Assembly: GCA_050743625.1 (NCBI GenBank)
Contig: JBOGED010000464.1
Coordinates: 1 to 32,986 of the forward strand
Direction of reading: 5' to 3'
DNA: 32,986 bases
DNA from: JBOGED01 sp050743625
GTDB taxonomy: Bacteria > Actinomycetota > Nitriliruptoria > Euzebyales > Egibacteraceae
The notes under the pieces: model-generated
Database searches by the model: none
Seen by the model: the letters and a program-made list of their open reading frames with translations, nothing else
Told to the model about the DNA's origin: nothing
Program-made: the position numbers and the translations under genes
In this document: positions 18,646 to 25,775 of the stretch, piece after piece
Position numbering within the stretch: the stretch's first letter is position 1
Layout of the letters: every line of letters starts with the position of its first letter

Positions 18646-19059
18646 TCAGACCCGACGGCGCTTCGGGGGTCGGCAACCGTTGTGGGGGATCGGGGTAACG
18701 TCTTTGATGGCGGCGACCTCGAGGCCGTGGGCTTGCAGCGAACGGATCGCCGTCTCGCGTCCGGAGCCGGGGCCCTTGACGTAGACATCGACCTTTCGCA
18801 CCCCGTACTCAGCCGCACCTCGCGCGGCCTTCTCGGCGGCCATCTGCGCGGCGTACGGCGTGGACTTGCGGGAGCCCTTAAAGCCCACGTTGCCAGAGGA
18901 CGCCCACGAAAGGACGTTGCCCTGCGGATCCGTGATCGTCACGATCGTGTTGTTGAAGGAGCTCTTGATATGCGCCACGCCGTGGGAGACCTGGCGCCGC
19001 TCCTTCTTCCGAGCCCTCTGTTTCGCCTTGGGACCGGGCTGCTTCCTCTGCTGGGCCAA
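18646..19059 (-). CDS. rpsK: Ribosomal protein S11 (uS11)
   Basis: 137 residues. Conserved segments are GVAHIKSSFNNTIVTITD, SWASSGNVGFKGSRKSTPYA, GPGSGRETAIRSL and the C-terminal DVTPIPHNGCRPPKRRRV. It sits on the 30S platform near the mRNA exit. The start appears to be TTG at 19059, giving MAQQRKQ; no in-frame ATG lies near, and only a weak GAGAGAG ribosome site precedes it. It lies between rpsM and rpsD as usual. Confidence 0.96.
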   Translation of the reverse strand: MAQQRKQPGPKAKQRARKKERRQVSHGVAHIKSSFNNTIVTITDPQGNVLSWASSGNVGFKGSRKSTPYAAQMAAEKAARGAAEYGVRKVDVYVKGPGSGRETAIRSLQAHGLEVAAIKDVTPIPHNGCRPPKRRRV

Positions 19060-19096
19060 TGCTCACTCTCTCAATCGGTTCGAGGTCGGTTGCAGA

Positions 19097-19483
19097 TCAG
19101 TGCTTGCGGATTATTCGCTTCTTGATGCCGCCGACCGTGCGCCGCGGACCCTTGCGCGTACGGGCGTTGGTGTGCGTACGCTGGCCGCGAACCGGGAGGC
19201 CACGCCGGTGACGGATCCCCTGGTAACAGTTGATCTCTATCTTGCGCTTGATGTTCTGCGCGACTTCCCGCCGTAGGTCGCCCTCGACCTGGAAATTCGC
19301 ATCGATGTAGTCGCGGAGCCGCTTGACCTCGTCCTCGGACAGGTCGCGAATCCGCCTGTTTGGGTCAAGACCTACTGCCGCCAGCGTTTGCCGGCTCCGT
19401 GTACGGCCGATCCCGAAGATGTACGTGAGGCCGATCTCCGCCCGCTTCTCCCGAGGCAGATCGACACCGGCGATCCGTGCCAT
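19097..19483 (-). CDS. rpsM: Ribosomal protein S13 (uS13)
   Basis: 128 residues. It starts MARIAGVDLPREKR and contains LTYIFGIGRTRSRQTL, RREVAQNIKRKIEINCYQG and HRRGLPVRGQRTHTNARTRKG, the last being the basic tail that contacts P-site tRNA. It forms the 30S head bridge to the 50S subunit. GGAGGTGA lies shortly before the ATG. Confidence 0.97.
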   Translation of the reverse strand: MARIAGVDLPREKRAEIGLTYIFGIGRTRSRQTLAAVGLDPNRRIRDLSEDEVKRLRDYIDANFQVEGDLRREVAQNIKRKIEINCYQGIRHRRGLPVRGQRTHTNARTRKGPRRTVGGIKKRIIRKH

Positions 19484-19536
19484 TCAGTTCACCTCCAGTA
19501 GTGCTCCAACGAGGAAGTTCCAAGGGGGAGCACTGA

Positions 19537-19650
19537 CTAGCCTTGGCGCTGCTTGTGCCGCGGGTTGCTGCAGATCACCATGACGCGACCGTGCCGGCGG
19601 ATGATCCGGCATTTCTCGCAGATGCGCTTGACCGAGGGTTGTACCTTCAT
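19537..19650 (-). CDS. rpmJ: Ribosomal protein L36 (bL36)
   Basis: 37 residues read directly from the minus strand: it starts MKVQPSVKRICEKCRIIRR and ends SNPRHKQRQG followed by TAG. It has the zinc ligands C11, C14, C27 and H32 (C+ form). It lies 53 bases upstream of rpsM. Normally infA precedes rpmJ; here it does not. Confidence 0.96.
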   Translation of the reverse strand: MKVQPSVKRICEKCRIIRRHGRVMVICSNPRHKQRQG

Positions 19651-19724
19651 TTGTCGACTCCACTCGAGGACTCACACCACCCAAGGCAACGAACGCCAGT
19701 AGTCGTCATTAGGGGAGGCGGGGA

Positions 19725-19752
19725 CTTCCCCCAACCCCCTGCCTGGGGGAAG
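19725..19752 (-). terminator. Hairpin CTTCCCCCA / TGGGGGAAG before rpmJ
   Basis: Perfect 9-bp stem (19725-19733 with 19744-19752) and a 10-base loop. No T-run follows on either strand, so it may be an attenuator or leader structure rather than a true terminator. Confidence 0.4.
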
Positions 19753-19759
19753 CACAGAA

Positions 19760-19780
19760 GGCCCCACACACGGCGGGGCC
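19760..19780 (-). terminator. GC-rich hairpin after map (candidate terminator)
   Basis: GGCCCC (19760-19765) pairs with GGGGCC (19775-19780) around a 9-base loop. On the minus strand it is followed by TTCTGTGCTT, a weak T-rich tail. It is placed to end transcription after map. Confidence 0.5.
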
Positions 19781-19804
19781 GAGCTGCCAGGTTACACCCC
19801 ACAC

Positions 19805-20644
19805 TCACCGGCGTCCACCCATCCAGGATTGAGGGGTGAAGCCCGGCACTCGCTCCGGCTGGAGCAGCGGCCACTCAGGCTCATCTGACCGAGCGGTGAG
19901 GATCCACGGACCGTCGTCGGTGACGGCCACCGTGTGCTCCCAGTGTGCCGAGAGCGCGCCGTCCGCCGTGACGACGGTCCAGTCGTCGTCGAGCACGCGG
20001 GTCTGGCGTGTCCCGAGATTGAACATCGGCTCGACCGCGAGCACCAAGCCGGATACAAGCCGTGGCCCACGTCCAGGTCGGCCGTAGTTCGGTACGTGAG
20101 GGTCCTCGTGAAGGGATCGACCGATGCCGTGACCGACATATTCTTGGACGATCCCATACGAATGAGATCGCGCGTACACCTCCACGGCTGCCGAGATGTC
20201 CGACAACCGGTTCCCGGTCCGCGCCTGGAGGAGGCCGGCCCACAGTCCATGACGCGTCCGCTCGACGAGCACGCGCACTTCCTCAGGCACGGTGTGGTCA
20301 CCACCGACGATCCACGTCACGGCCGAGTCCCCGTGATAGCCATGCAGGATCGCGCCCGCGTCGATCTTGATGAGGTCGCCTTCTTTGAGGACGACATGTT
20401 TCGACGGGATGCCGTGCACGATCTCGGCGTTCACCGACGTGCAGAGCGAAGCGGGGAAATCGCGATAGCCCTTGAATGAGGGAGTTCCCCCAAGGCCACG
20501 AATGAACGCTTCAGCGAGTTGATCCAGCCGTAGCGTCGACACACCGGGCCGGATCTCCTCACGCAGCATTTCATGGAGCCTGGCAACGACCTTCCCGGCC
20601 TGGGCCATCAGCTCGAGCTCGGTTGGCGACTTGCGAACGATCAT
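19805..20644 (-). CDS. map: Methionine aminopeptidase, type I
   Basis: 279 residues from the ATG at 20644 (MIVRKSPTELELMAQAG), 7 bases after the adk stop. A longer frame runs 33 codons into adk and is not supported. It removes the initiator methionine from new proteins. All five metal ligands are visible: D95 and D106 (KIDAGAILHGYHGDSA), H172 (VGHGIGRSLHEDP), E205 (AVEPMF) and E236 (AHWEHTVAV); H79 is the substrate-binding histidine. The last 30 or so residues extend beyond the usual core end. Confidence 0.96.
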   Translation of the reverse strand: MIVRKSPTELELMAQAGKVVARLHEMLREEIRPGVSTLRLDQLAEAFIRGLGGTPSFKGYRDFPASLCTSVNAEIVHGIPSKHVVLKEGDLIKIDAGAILHGYHGDSAVTWIVGGDHTVPEEVRVLVERTRHGLWAGLLQARTGNRLSDISAAVEVYARSHSYGIVQEYVGHGIGRSLHEDPHVPNYGRPGRGPRLVSGLVLAVEPMFNLGTRQTRVLDDDWTVVTADGALSAHWEHTVAVTDDGPWILTARSDEPEWPLLQPERVPGFTPQSWMGGRR

Positions 20645-20651
20645 GCGTGCG

Positions 20652-21242
20652 TCATTGGGGCTGGATCCTTGCGCTGACCTCTTGGAGGACTGCGAAGGCT
20701 CGTTCTGTGACTTCATCGACCGAACCCACCGCGTCGATGTCATGAAGCAGCCCCTGGTCCCGGTAGAAGTCCGTCAGCTGAGCGGTCTTCTGGAAGTACT
20801 CCTCAAGCCGCCTCCGCACAGCCCTTTCTTGGTCGTCTGGCCGGCATTCTTGTTCGGCTCGACCCGCGATCCGCTTGGTCAGCTCGTCGGTTGGAACGTC
20901 GAAGTACAAGGCCGCGTCCAAAGGCTCCCCGAGTTGCCCGAGCAGCTCGTTAAGGCGCTCAGCTTGCTTCACCGTCCGGGGGAAGCCATCGAGTAGCCAT
21001 CCGCCTCCGGTATCGTCGGAGGCAAGGCGTTCCGCCATCATCTCGTTCACGAGCCCGTCAGGAACCAGGTCTCCGTGCTCCATATATTCCTGTGCCTGGA
21101 GGCCAAGCTCGGTACCGTCCTCGATATTGGCTCGAAGGATGTCACCAGTCGAGATATGGGGGATGGAGTATCTCCCCGCGATTCGGGTCGCTTGTGTGCC
21201 CTTACCAGCGCCAGGGGGGCCAAGGAGGATAAGTCGCAACAC
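20652..21242 (-). CDS. adk: Adenylate kinase (short-lid form)
   Basis: 196 residues. It interconverts ATP + AMP and 2 ADP. The P-loop GPPGAGKGTQ is at 8-17, the AMP-binding segment HISTGDILRANI follows, then GWLLDGFPRTVKQAE and the RRRLEEYFQKT region. The lid between RIAGRAEQ and the arginine segment is short and lacks the zinc-type insert, as in other actinobacteria. The start is GTG at 21242, 4 bases after the secY stop, with AGGGAAG overlapping the spacer. Confidence 0.96.
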   Translation of the reverse strand: MLRLILLGPPGAGKGTQATRIAGRYSIPHISTGDILRANIEDGTELGLQAQEYMEHGDLVPDGLVNEMMAERLASDDTGGGWLLDGFPRTVKQAERLNELLGQLGEPLDAALYFDVPTDELTKRIAGRAEQECRPDDQERAVRRRLEEYFQKTAQLTDFYRDQGLLHDIDAVGSVDEVTERAFAVLQEVSARIQPQ

Positions 21243-21246
21243 TTCC

Positions 21247-22548
21247 CTAGGCCCTCAAGAAGCCTTCGTAATGCCGCTGCATCAACTGGCTCTCCAACTG
21301 CTTCATCGTCTCCAAAGCCACCCCCACCACAATCAGTAGCGTCGAACCTCCCAACGGGAATTCGACACCCGCCGCTGCTGCTCCAAGCATCGGAAGGATC
21401 GCCAGCGTCGCGAGGTACAGCGACCCCGGCAAGGTGATCCGCGTCAACACCCTCTCCAGGTATTCCGCGGTCGGCCGACCTGGCCGGATGCCGGGGATAA
21501 ATCCTCCGTACTTCTTCATGTTGTCCGCGACATCGATCGGGTTGAACGTGATCGACGTGTAGAAATACGCGAAGAACACGGTAAGCAAGAAGAACGAGAC
21601 GATGAAGACCGGGTGCACGCGGCCGGTGCTGCCGAAGTACTGGGTGACAAGGTTCTGCAACGTCGGGTTGCCCGCGATGCTCGCGACGAGCTGCGGCAAG
21701 AACAGCAGCGACGACGCGAAGATGATGGGGATCACCCCCGCTTGGTTCACCTTCAGCGGGATGTACGTGGACGTCCCACCGTACGTGCGCCGTCCGATCT
21801 GTCGCTTGGCGTACTGCACGGGAATGCGCCGCTGCCCTTGCTCGATGTAGACCACACCAACAATGAGGATGAGCCCGACGAGCATGAACCCAGCGAAGAT
21901 CAGCGTATTGCGCTGGTAGATCTGGAGCGCCGTAGCCGGTAGCTCGGAGATGATCGCGGCAAAGATGAGCAGCGACATCCCGTTCCCGACGCCACGCTGG
22001 GTGATCAGCTCACCAAGCCACATGATGAACGCCGTGCCGGCGGTCAGCGTCACGACCATCAACGCCCTGATGCCGATCGACTGGTTAGGGATCAGGCCGT
22101 CGGAGGGGATGCCGGGGAACAAGTTACCGGAGGTCGCCAAAGCGATCACTCCAGTCGACTGCAGGATGGCGAGGGCTACGGTCAGGTAGCGGGTGTACTG
22201 CGTGATCCGCTTGGTCCCCGACTCCCCTTCCTTCTGCCACTGCTCCAGCTTCGGAATCACCACCGTGAGCAACTGCATGATGATGCTCGCAGTGATATAC
22301 GGCATGATTCCCAGCGCGAACACCGCGATCTGGGTGAGCGCTCCACCTGAGAGCAGGTTCAGGAGCGGCGCAAACCCCGACTGGTTCGCCGCCGCGACCT
22401 GGTCAAGAATCTCGCGTAGCCGTCCGTAATCGACCCCCGGCGTCGGCACCACCGACCCCAGGCGGTAGACCGCAAGGATCGCGAGCGTGAAGAGGATCTT
22501 GCCCCGCAGCTCGGGAATCTTGAAGGCGTTCGAGAATGCGCGCAGCAT
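21247..22548 (-). CDS. secY: Preprotein translocase channel subunit SecY
   Basis: 433 residues, normal length, with about ten hydrophobic spans. It forms the SecYEG protein-conducting channel in the inner membrane. Seen: RGKILFTLAILAVYRLGSVVPTPG at the first span (quoted in part), ALGIMPYITASIIMQLL, the cytoplasmic loop RRIPVQYAKRQIGRR, YTSITFNPIDVADNMKKYGG and IPGIRPGRPTAEYL. TAGGAGAG precedes the ATG. Its 143-base leader, between rplO and secY, is unusually long and structured. Confidence 0.97.
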   Translation of the reverse strand: MLRAFSNAFKIPELRGKILFTLAILAVYRLGSVVPTPGVDYGRLREILDQVAAANQSGFAPLLNLLSGGALTQIAVFALGIMPYITASIIMQLLTVVIPKLEQWQKEGESGTKRITQYTRYLTVALAILQSTGVIALATSGNLFPGIPSDGLIPNQSIGIRALMVVTLTAGTAFIMWLGELITQRGVGNGMSLLIFAAIISELPATALQIYQRNTLIFAGFMLVGLILIVGVVYIEQGQRRIPVQYAKRQIGRRTYGGTSTYIPLKVNQAGVIPIIFASSLLFLPQLVASIAGNPTLQNLVTQYFGSTGRVHPVFIVSFFLLTVFFAYFYTSITFNPIDVADNMKKYGGFIPGIRPGRPTAEYLERVLTRITLPGSLYLATLAILPMLGAAAAGVEFPLGGSTLLIVVGVALETMKQLESQLMQRHYEGFLRA

Positions 22549-22586
22549 CTTGCTCTCCTACCGGCCCAGGGCACGCTTCAAAGCCA

Positions 22587-22612
22587 GCTTTCCTTCACCT
22601 ACGCCGGAAAGC
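22587..22612 (-). repeat. GGCTTTCC/GGAAAGC hairpin repeat, copy 2 (secY leader, proximal)
   Basis: GCTTTCC at 22587-22593 pairs with GGAAAGC at 22606-22612. On the minus strand it is followed by TGGCTTTGAAGCG, nearly identical to the sequence after the copy at 25715-25738. So similarity extends beyond the stem. Confidence 0.65.
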
Positions 22613-22614
22613 CG

Positions 22615-22641
22615 ACGGCGACCGCTTCGCTGGGTCGCCGT
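22615..22641 (-). repeat. Hairpin between the two repeat copies in the secY leader
   Basis: ACGGCGACC (22615-22623) pairs perfectly with GGTCGCCGT (22633-22641) around a 9-base loop. It sits exactly between the two GGCTTTCC hairpins, giving three stem-loops in a row. Confidence 0.6.
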
Positions 22642-22645
22642 GAAA

Positions 22646-22671
22646 GCTTTCCTTCGTATGTGAAGGAAAGC
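22646..22671 (-). repeat. GGCTTTCC/GGAAAGC hairpin repeat, copy 3 (secY leader, distal)
   Basis: GCTTTCCTTC (22646-22655) pairs perfectly over 10 bp with GAAGGAAAGC (22662-22671); the loop is 6 bases. On the minus strand it is followed by TTTC and begins about 20 bases after the rplO stop. Confidence 0.65.
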
Positions 22672-22691
22672 CAAGCCGGTGCGGGTTGTGG

Positions 22692-23159
22692 TCATTCCGC
22701 GGCGACCTTGTCCCTGCGTGGCAGGATCGTCGCAGCGCCGCCTGCTGCGCTGATCTTTTCGGTCGCGCTGGAGGAGAAGGCGTGCGCGGAGACGCGCAAC
22801 GGCCTCGTCACCTCGCCCGTGCCGAGGATCTTCACTGGGGCGGAACCTCGCCGAATAAGTCCCTTTGCCCGCAAACTCGTGGGAGTGACTTCCTCGCCGG
22901 CAGCAAACGCTTGGTCCAACCGCCCCACGTTAACCGTGGCGAACTCGACACGATTGCGCGACGTAAAGCCGGGGCGGAGCGGGAGGCGCCGCTGCAGCGG
23001 CATCTGCCCACCCTCGAACGCGGCCGGCACAGTGCCTCGCGCGCCCGTGCCCTTCTGGCCGCGGCCGGAGGTCTTGCCCTTCCCTGCGGCCTCGCCACGG
23101 CCCTTACGCTTCTTGGGCTTATGCGCTCCCGGAGCGGGCTTCAGATGGTGAATCTTCAT
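22692..23159 (-). CDS. rplO: Ribosomal protein L15 (uL15)
   Basis: 155 residues. It starts MKIHHLKPAPGAHKPKKRKG, then GRGEAAGKGKTSGRGQKGTGAR, EGGQMPLQRRLP and a C-terminal globular part ending with VKILGTGEVTRPL and later HAFSSSATEKISAAGG. An early 50S assembly protein. It lies 75 bases after rpmD and directly upstream of the structured secY leader. Confidence 0.96.
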   Translation of the reverse strand: MKIHHLKPAPGAHKPKKRKGRGEAAGKGKTSGRGQKGTGARGTVPAAFEGGQMPLQRRLPLRPGFTSRNRVEFATVNVGRLDQAFAAGEEVTPTSLRAKGLIRRGSAPVKILGTGEVTRPLRVSAHAFSSSATEKISAAGGAATILPRRDKVAAE

Positions 23160-23234
23160 TGAGTACCCAACCTAGCCTTCGAAGCTCGAGTTCCCAGCTT
23201 TTCCCCGCCCGCTGCCGGCCGCTTCACGGTCACG

Positions 23235-23480
23235 TCACCCCGCGCCATGAGCATCCACCTCCCGTACCTCCACGAGGTGGGACACCTTCCTGATCATCCC
23301 TCGGATCTCGGGGCGATCTGGCTGTACCACGGTGTGGCGGATCCGGCGGAGGCCGAGCGAGCGCATCGTCCGGCGCTGATCTTGCTTCGATCCGATGAGG
23401 CTTCGGACCTGAGTGATAGAGAGCTCGCGCTTGCCGGGTTCACCGCTGATGCTCTGACCAGTCTCACCGCTGATGCTCAT
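23235..23480 (-). CDS. rpmD: Ribosomal protein L30 (uL30) with repeated N-terminal extension
   Basis: 81 residues against about 60 for the family. The L30 core begins near residue 20 (LSITQVRSLIGSKQDQRRTM, then LGLRRIRHTVVQPD and IRGMIRKVSHLVEV). The first 19 residues are an extra segment containing SISGE twice. The coding sequence of the first copy is the same 17 nt that starts rpsQ. The ATG overlaps the rpsE stop by 4 bases (ATGA). Because the overlap and the reading frame both support this start, I accept the extension as translated. Confidence 0.9.
   Translation of the reverse strand: MSISGETGQSISGEPGKRELSITQVRSLIGSKQDQRRTMRSLGLRRIRHTVVQPDRPEIRGMIRKVSHLVEVREVDAHGAG
23440..23480 (-). repeat. 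Two copies of the AGCATCAGCGGTGA repeat at the start of rpmD
   Basis: On the minus strand AGCATCAGCGGTGA occurs at 23477-23464 and again at 23453-23440. The first copy with its start codon, ATGAGCATCAGCGGTGA (23480-23464), is identical to 27610-27594 at the start of rpsQ. Confidence 0.75.
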
Positions 23481-24079
23481 GACACACCCGCCCTCATGTT
23501 CGCGAGCATCTTCTTGGGGAGCAGCTCCGACACCTCGAGCTCGCGGAGCCGCGCCACGTCAGAGGGCCGCTTCAGCTGGCGGAGCGCAGCGACGGTCGCG
23601 TGCACGACGTTGATGGGGTTCGAGGTGCCGAGCGACTTCGCGAGGACGTCGCTGATGCCGGCGCACTCAAGCACGGCGCGCACTGGCCCTCCCGCGATCA
23701 CGCCCGTGCCAGGCGCGGCGGGTTTCAACACCACCTTGCCAGCGCCGGCCTCGCCGATGACGGGATGCACGATCGTCTTCTGGATCATCGGCACGTTGAA
23801 GAAGTTCTTCTTCGCCTCCTCGACGCCCTTCTGGATCGCGACGGGAACTTCCTTCGCCTTGCCATAGCCAACGCCGACCGTCCCCTTGCCATCCCCCACG
23901 ACGACGAGCGCGGTGAACGAGAACCGCCGGCCGCCCTTGACGACCTTCGCGACACGGTTGATCGCGACGACCTTCTCCTCGTACGGGCTGCGCTCCTCCT
24001 CGCGGGGACCTCGGCGGTCACGGTCACGACCGCGTCCGCCTCGCTCACCCCGTTGCGCGCCTCCTCCGGGTCCTACCAT
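23477..24079 (-). CDS. rpsE: Ribosomal protein S5 (uS5)
   Basis: 200 residues. An N-terminal basic, glycine/arginine-rich stretch of about 30 residues precedes the core. The core has EEKVVAINRVAKVVKGGRRF, GDGKGTVGVGYGKAKEVP and APGTGVIAGGPVRAVLE, followed by GISDVLAKSLGTSNPINVV. S5 shapes the mRNA entry channel and decoding accuracy. The stop overlaps the rpmD start by 4 bases. Confidence 0.97.
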   Translation of the reverse strand: MVGPGGGAQRGERGGRGRDRDRRGPREEERSPYEEKVVAINRVAKVVKGGRRFSFTALVVVGDGKGTVGVGYGKAKEVPVAIQKGVEEAKKNFFNVPMIQKTIVHPVIGEAGAGKVVLKPAAPGTGVIAGGPVRAVLECAGISDVLAKSLGTSNPINVVHATVAALRQLKRPSDVARLRELEVSELLPKKMLANMRAGVS

Positions 24080-24108
24080 GATGTCGTCCTTTACCTAAAA
24101 CTGACAAA

Positions 24109-24465
24109 CTAGAACTTGAGTCCACCCTCGCGGGCTGCGTCCGCCAGTGCTTTGACCCGGCCCATGTAGCGGTTGCCGCCTCGATCAAAGACGACTTCGT
24201 CGATGCCGGCCGCTCGTGCTCGCTCGGCAAGGAGCTTGCCAACGGCGACCGCCATCCCGGTCTTGCCGCCCTCGAACTTCCCGCCACGGTGATCAAGGCT
24301 AGACGCTGCGGCAAGCGTGCGACCCGCACCGTCGTCGACGACCTGAGCGTAGATACAGGCATTCGAGCGGTAGACCACAAGTCGTGGGCGGGCTGGAGTT
24401 CCCCGCACCCGCCGCCGGACGCGGGAATGCCTGCGCTGGAGCGCGGCCCGTCGGTTGGAAGCCAT
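24109..24465 (-). CDS. rplR: Ribosomal protein L18 (uL18)
   Basis: 118 residues. RRHSRVRRRVRGTPARPRL leads into VVYRSNACIYAQVVDD, and the C-terminal FDRGGNRYMGRVKALADAAR is the classic 5S-rRNA-binding end. It lies 9 bases after rplF and 29 before rpsE. Confidence 0.97.
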   Translation of the reverse strand: MASNRRAALQRRHSRVRRRVRGTPARPRLVVYRSNACIYAQVVDDGAGRTLAAASSLDHRGGKFEGGKTGMAVAVGKLLAERARAAGIDEVVFDRGGNRYMGRVKALADAAREGGLKF

Positions 24466-24474
24466 CGTAATCTC

Positions 24475-25011
24475 CTAGCCTGCCGCTTTGCCGGACTTCC
24501 GGCGGACCTGTTCACCTTCGTACCGGACACCCTTGCCCTTGTACGGCTCGGGCTTGCGTAACGCGCGGATGTTCGCGGCGACCTGACCTACCTGTTGCTT
24601 GCTCGCCCCCGACACAGTGATGCGCGTCGGGGTCGGCACGTCGAACGTGATCCCCTCAGGCGCATCCACCTCGATCGGATGGCTGTAGCCCAACAGCAGC
24701 CGCAAGCCGTCTCCCTGCTTCGCCGCACGGTAGCCAACGCCGACGATCTCCAACCGGCGCTGGTAGCCGTCGGTCACACCGCTGACCATGTTCGCGATCA
24801 GCGATCGGAACAACCCATGCAGGGCGCGATGCTCACGCTCGTTGTCAGACCGCGTCACCGTGATCTGCCCATCGGCGATAGTCACCGTGACATCCGGATG
24901 GATCTCCTGCTCCAGCTCGCCTCTCGGGCCTTTCACACGGAGTGTCCGTCCCTCCAGCGAAACCTCGACCCCATCCGGGACTGGCACAGGGTTCTTGCCG
25001 ATGCGGCTCAT
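24475..25011 (-). CDS. rplF: Ribosomal protein L6 (uL6)
   Basis: 178 residues from the ATG at 25011 (MSRIGKNPVPVPDGVEV), the universal L6 start; the open frame reaches 15 codons further up but without support. The two repeated folds are seen at VKGPRGELEQEI and later in GITFDVPTPTRITVSGASKQ. The C-terminal KPEPYKGKGVRYEGEQVRRK is the conserved rRNA-binding tail. It lies in the 50S near the factor-binding site. Confidence 0.97.
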   Translation of the reverse strand: MSRIGKNPVPVPDGVEVSLEGRTLRVKGPRGELEQEIHPDVTVTIADGQITVTRSDNEREHRALHGLFRSLIANMVSGVTDGYQRRLEIVGVGYRAAKQGDGLRLLLGYSHPIEVDAPEGITFDVPTPTRITVSGASKQQVGQVAANIRALRKPEPYKGKGVRYEGEQVRRKSGKAAG

Positions 25012-25052
25012 CTCTTCTTCACTCCCAAGGTCTTTACTCGCAGGGCAACGCT

Positions 25053-25451
25053 TCACCAGACGTATGCGAGGACCTCGCCCCCGATGCCCTGCTTGCGGGC
25101 CTCGCGGTCCGTCATCAGGCCGGCCGACGTCGAGATGATCGCGATGCCCAGCCCGCCGAGAACCCGTGGTACCTCGTCGCGCTTCGCGTAGACGCGCAGA
25201 CCAGGCTTGGAGACACGGCGCAGACCGGAGATGGATCGCTCCCGCTCGCGCGAGTACTTCAGCGCCATCCGTAAGGTGGCCTGGGGCTTGGTCGGTTCCA
25301 CGAGGTAATCGCGGATAAAGCCCTCACTCTTGAGGATCGTCGCAATCGCGGCCTTCAACGTGGAGGAGGGCATCGCGATCTCCTCCTTGTACGCCACGTT
25401 CGCGTTACGAATGCGGGTAAGCATGTCTGCGACCGGATCAGTCATCGTCAT
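25053..25451 (-). CDS. rpsH: Ribosomal protein S8 (uS8)
   Basis: 132 residues. It starts MTMTDPVADMLTRIRNANVA, and the C-terminal block RVYAKRDEVPRVLGGLGIAI, then ISTSAGLMTDREARKQGIGGEVL (in part), is fully conserved. The second in-frame ATG (25445) could be the true start. S8 binds 16S helix 21 and in E. coli represses the spc operon. Confidence 0.97.
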   Translation of the reverse strand: MTMTDPVADMLTRIRNANVAYKEEIAMPSSTLKAAIATILKSEGFIRDYLVEPTKPQATLRMALKYSRERERSISGLRRVSKPGLRVYAKRDEVPRVLGGLGIAIISTSAGLMTDREARKQGIGGEVLAYVW

Positions 25452-25487
25452 CGTCGTACGTCCCTTTTTGGGTTGTGGTCACCCGGC

Positions 25488-25673
25488 CTACCAGCTGGAC
25501 TTGCGAATACCGGGAAGCTCGCCCGCGTGTGCCAACTCCCTGAAGCAGATCCGGCAGAGCATAAACTTCCGAAATACTGCCCGGGGTCGGCCGCAGCGGT
25601 TACAACGGGTGTACTCCCGCACCTGATACTTGGATTTCTTGTTCGCCTTGGCGATCATGCTTGTCTTAGCCAT
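25488..25673 (-). CDS. rpsN: Ribosomal protein S14, short zinc-binding form (uS14 type Z)
   Basis: 61 residues. Cysteines C24, C27, C40 and C43 (YTRCNRCGRPRAVFRKF, then MLCRICFREL) form the zinc site of the short S14. It ends with GELPGIRKSSW, the standard C-terminus. GGAGGAG precedes the ATG. The 102-base gap to rplE carries one copy of the hairpin repeat. Confidence 0.97.
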   Translation of the reverse strand: MAKTSMIAKANKKSKYQVREYTRCNRCGRPRAVFRKFMLCRICFRELAHAGELPGIRKSSW

Positions 25674-25775
25674 CAGCTGCTCCTCCTGACCTCAGCTGCT
25701 CCGCTCAAAGGCCAGCTTTCCGCCGAGATGCGGAAAGCCCAGCAGGCGTCTGTAGTACTCATTCTTATCTGCCTC
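25674..25775 (-). other. rplE-rpsN intergenic region
   Basis: 102 bases in an otherwise compact operon. It contains the hairpin repeat at 25715-25738 and the rpsN ribosome site. I see no promoter. Confidence 0.5.
25715..25738 (-). repeat. GGCTTTCC/GGAAAGC hairpin repeat, copy 1 (rplE-rpsN gap)
   Basis: GCTTTCCGC (25715-25723) pairs perfectly with GCGGAAAGC (25730-25738) around a 6-base loop. On the minus strand TGGCCTTTGAGCG follows, matching the flank of the copy at 22587-22612 except for one extra base and one substitution. Confidence 0.65.

Larger units (their letters stand above)
19651..19804 (-). other. map-rpmJ intergenic region lacking infA
   Basis: 154 bases in the slot where initiation factor IF-1 (about 72 codons) usually lies. 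No IF-1 sequence is present in any frame, and the space is too short for it. It holds two tandem hairpins (listed separately). TTGGGG and TAATGA, 17 bases apart near 19743-19708, are a weak promoter candidate for the rpmJ-rplQ genes. Confidence 0.6.
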
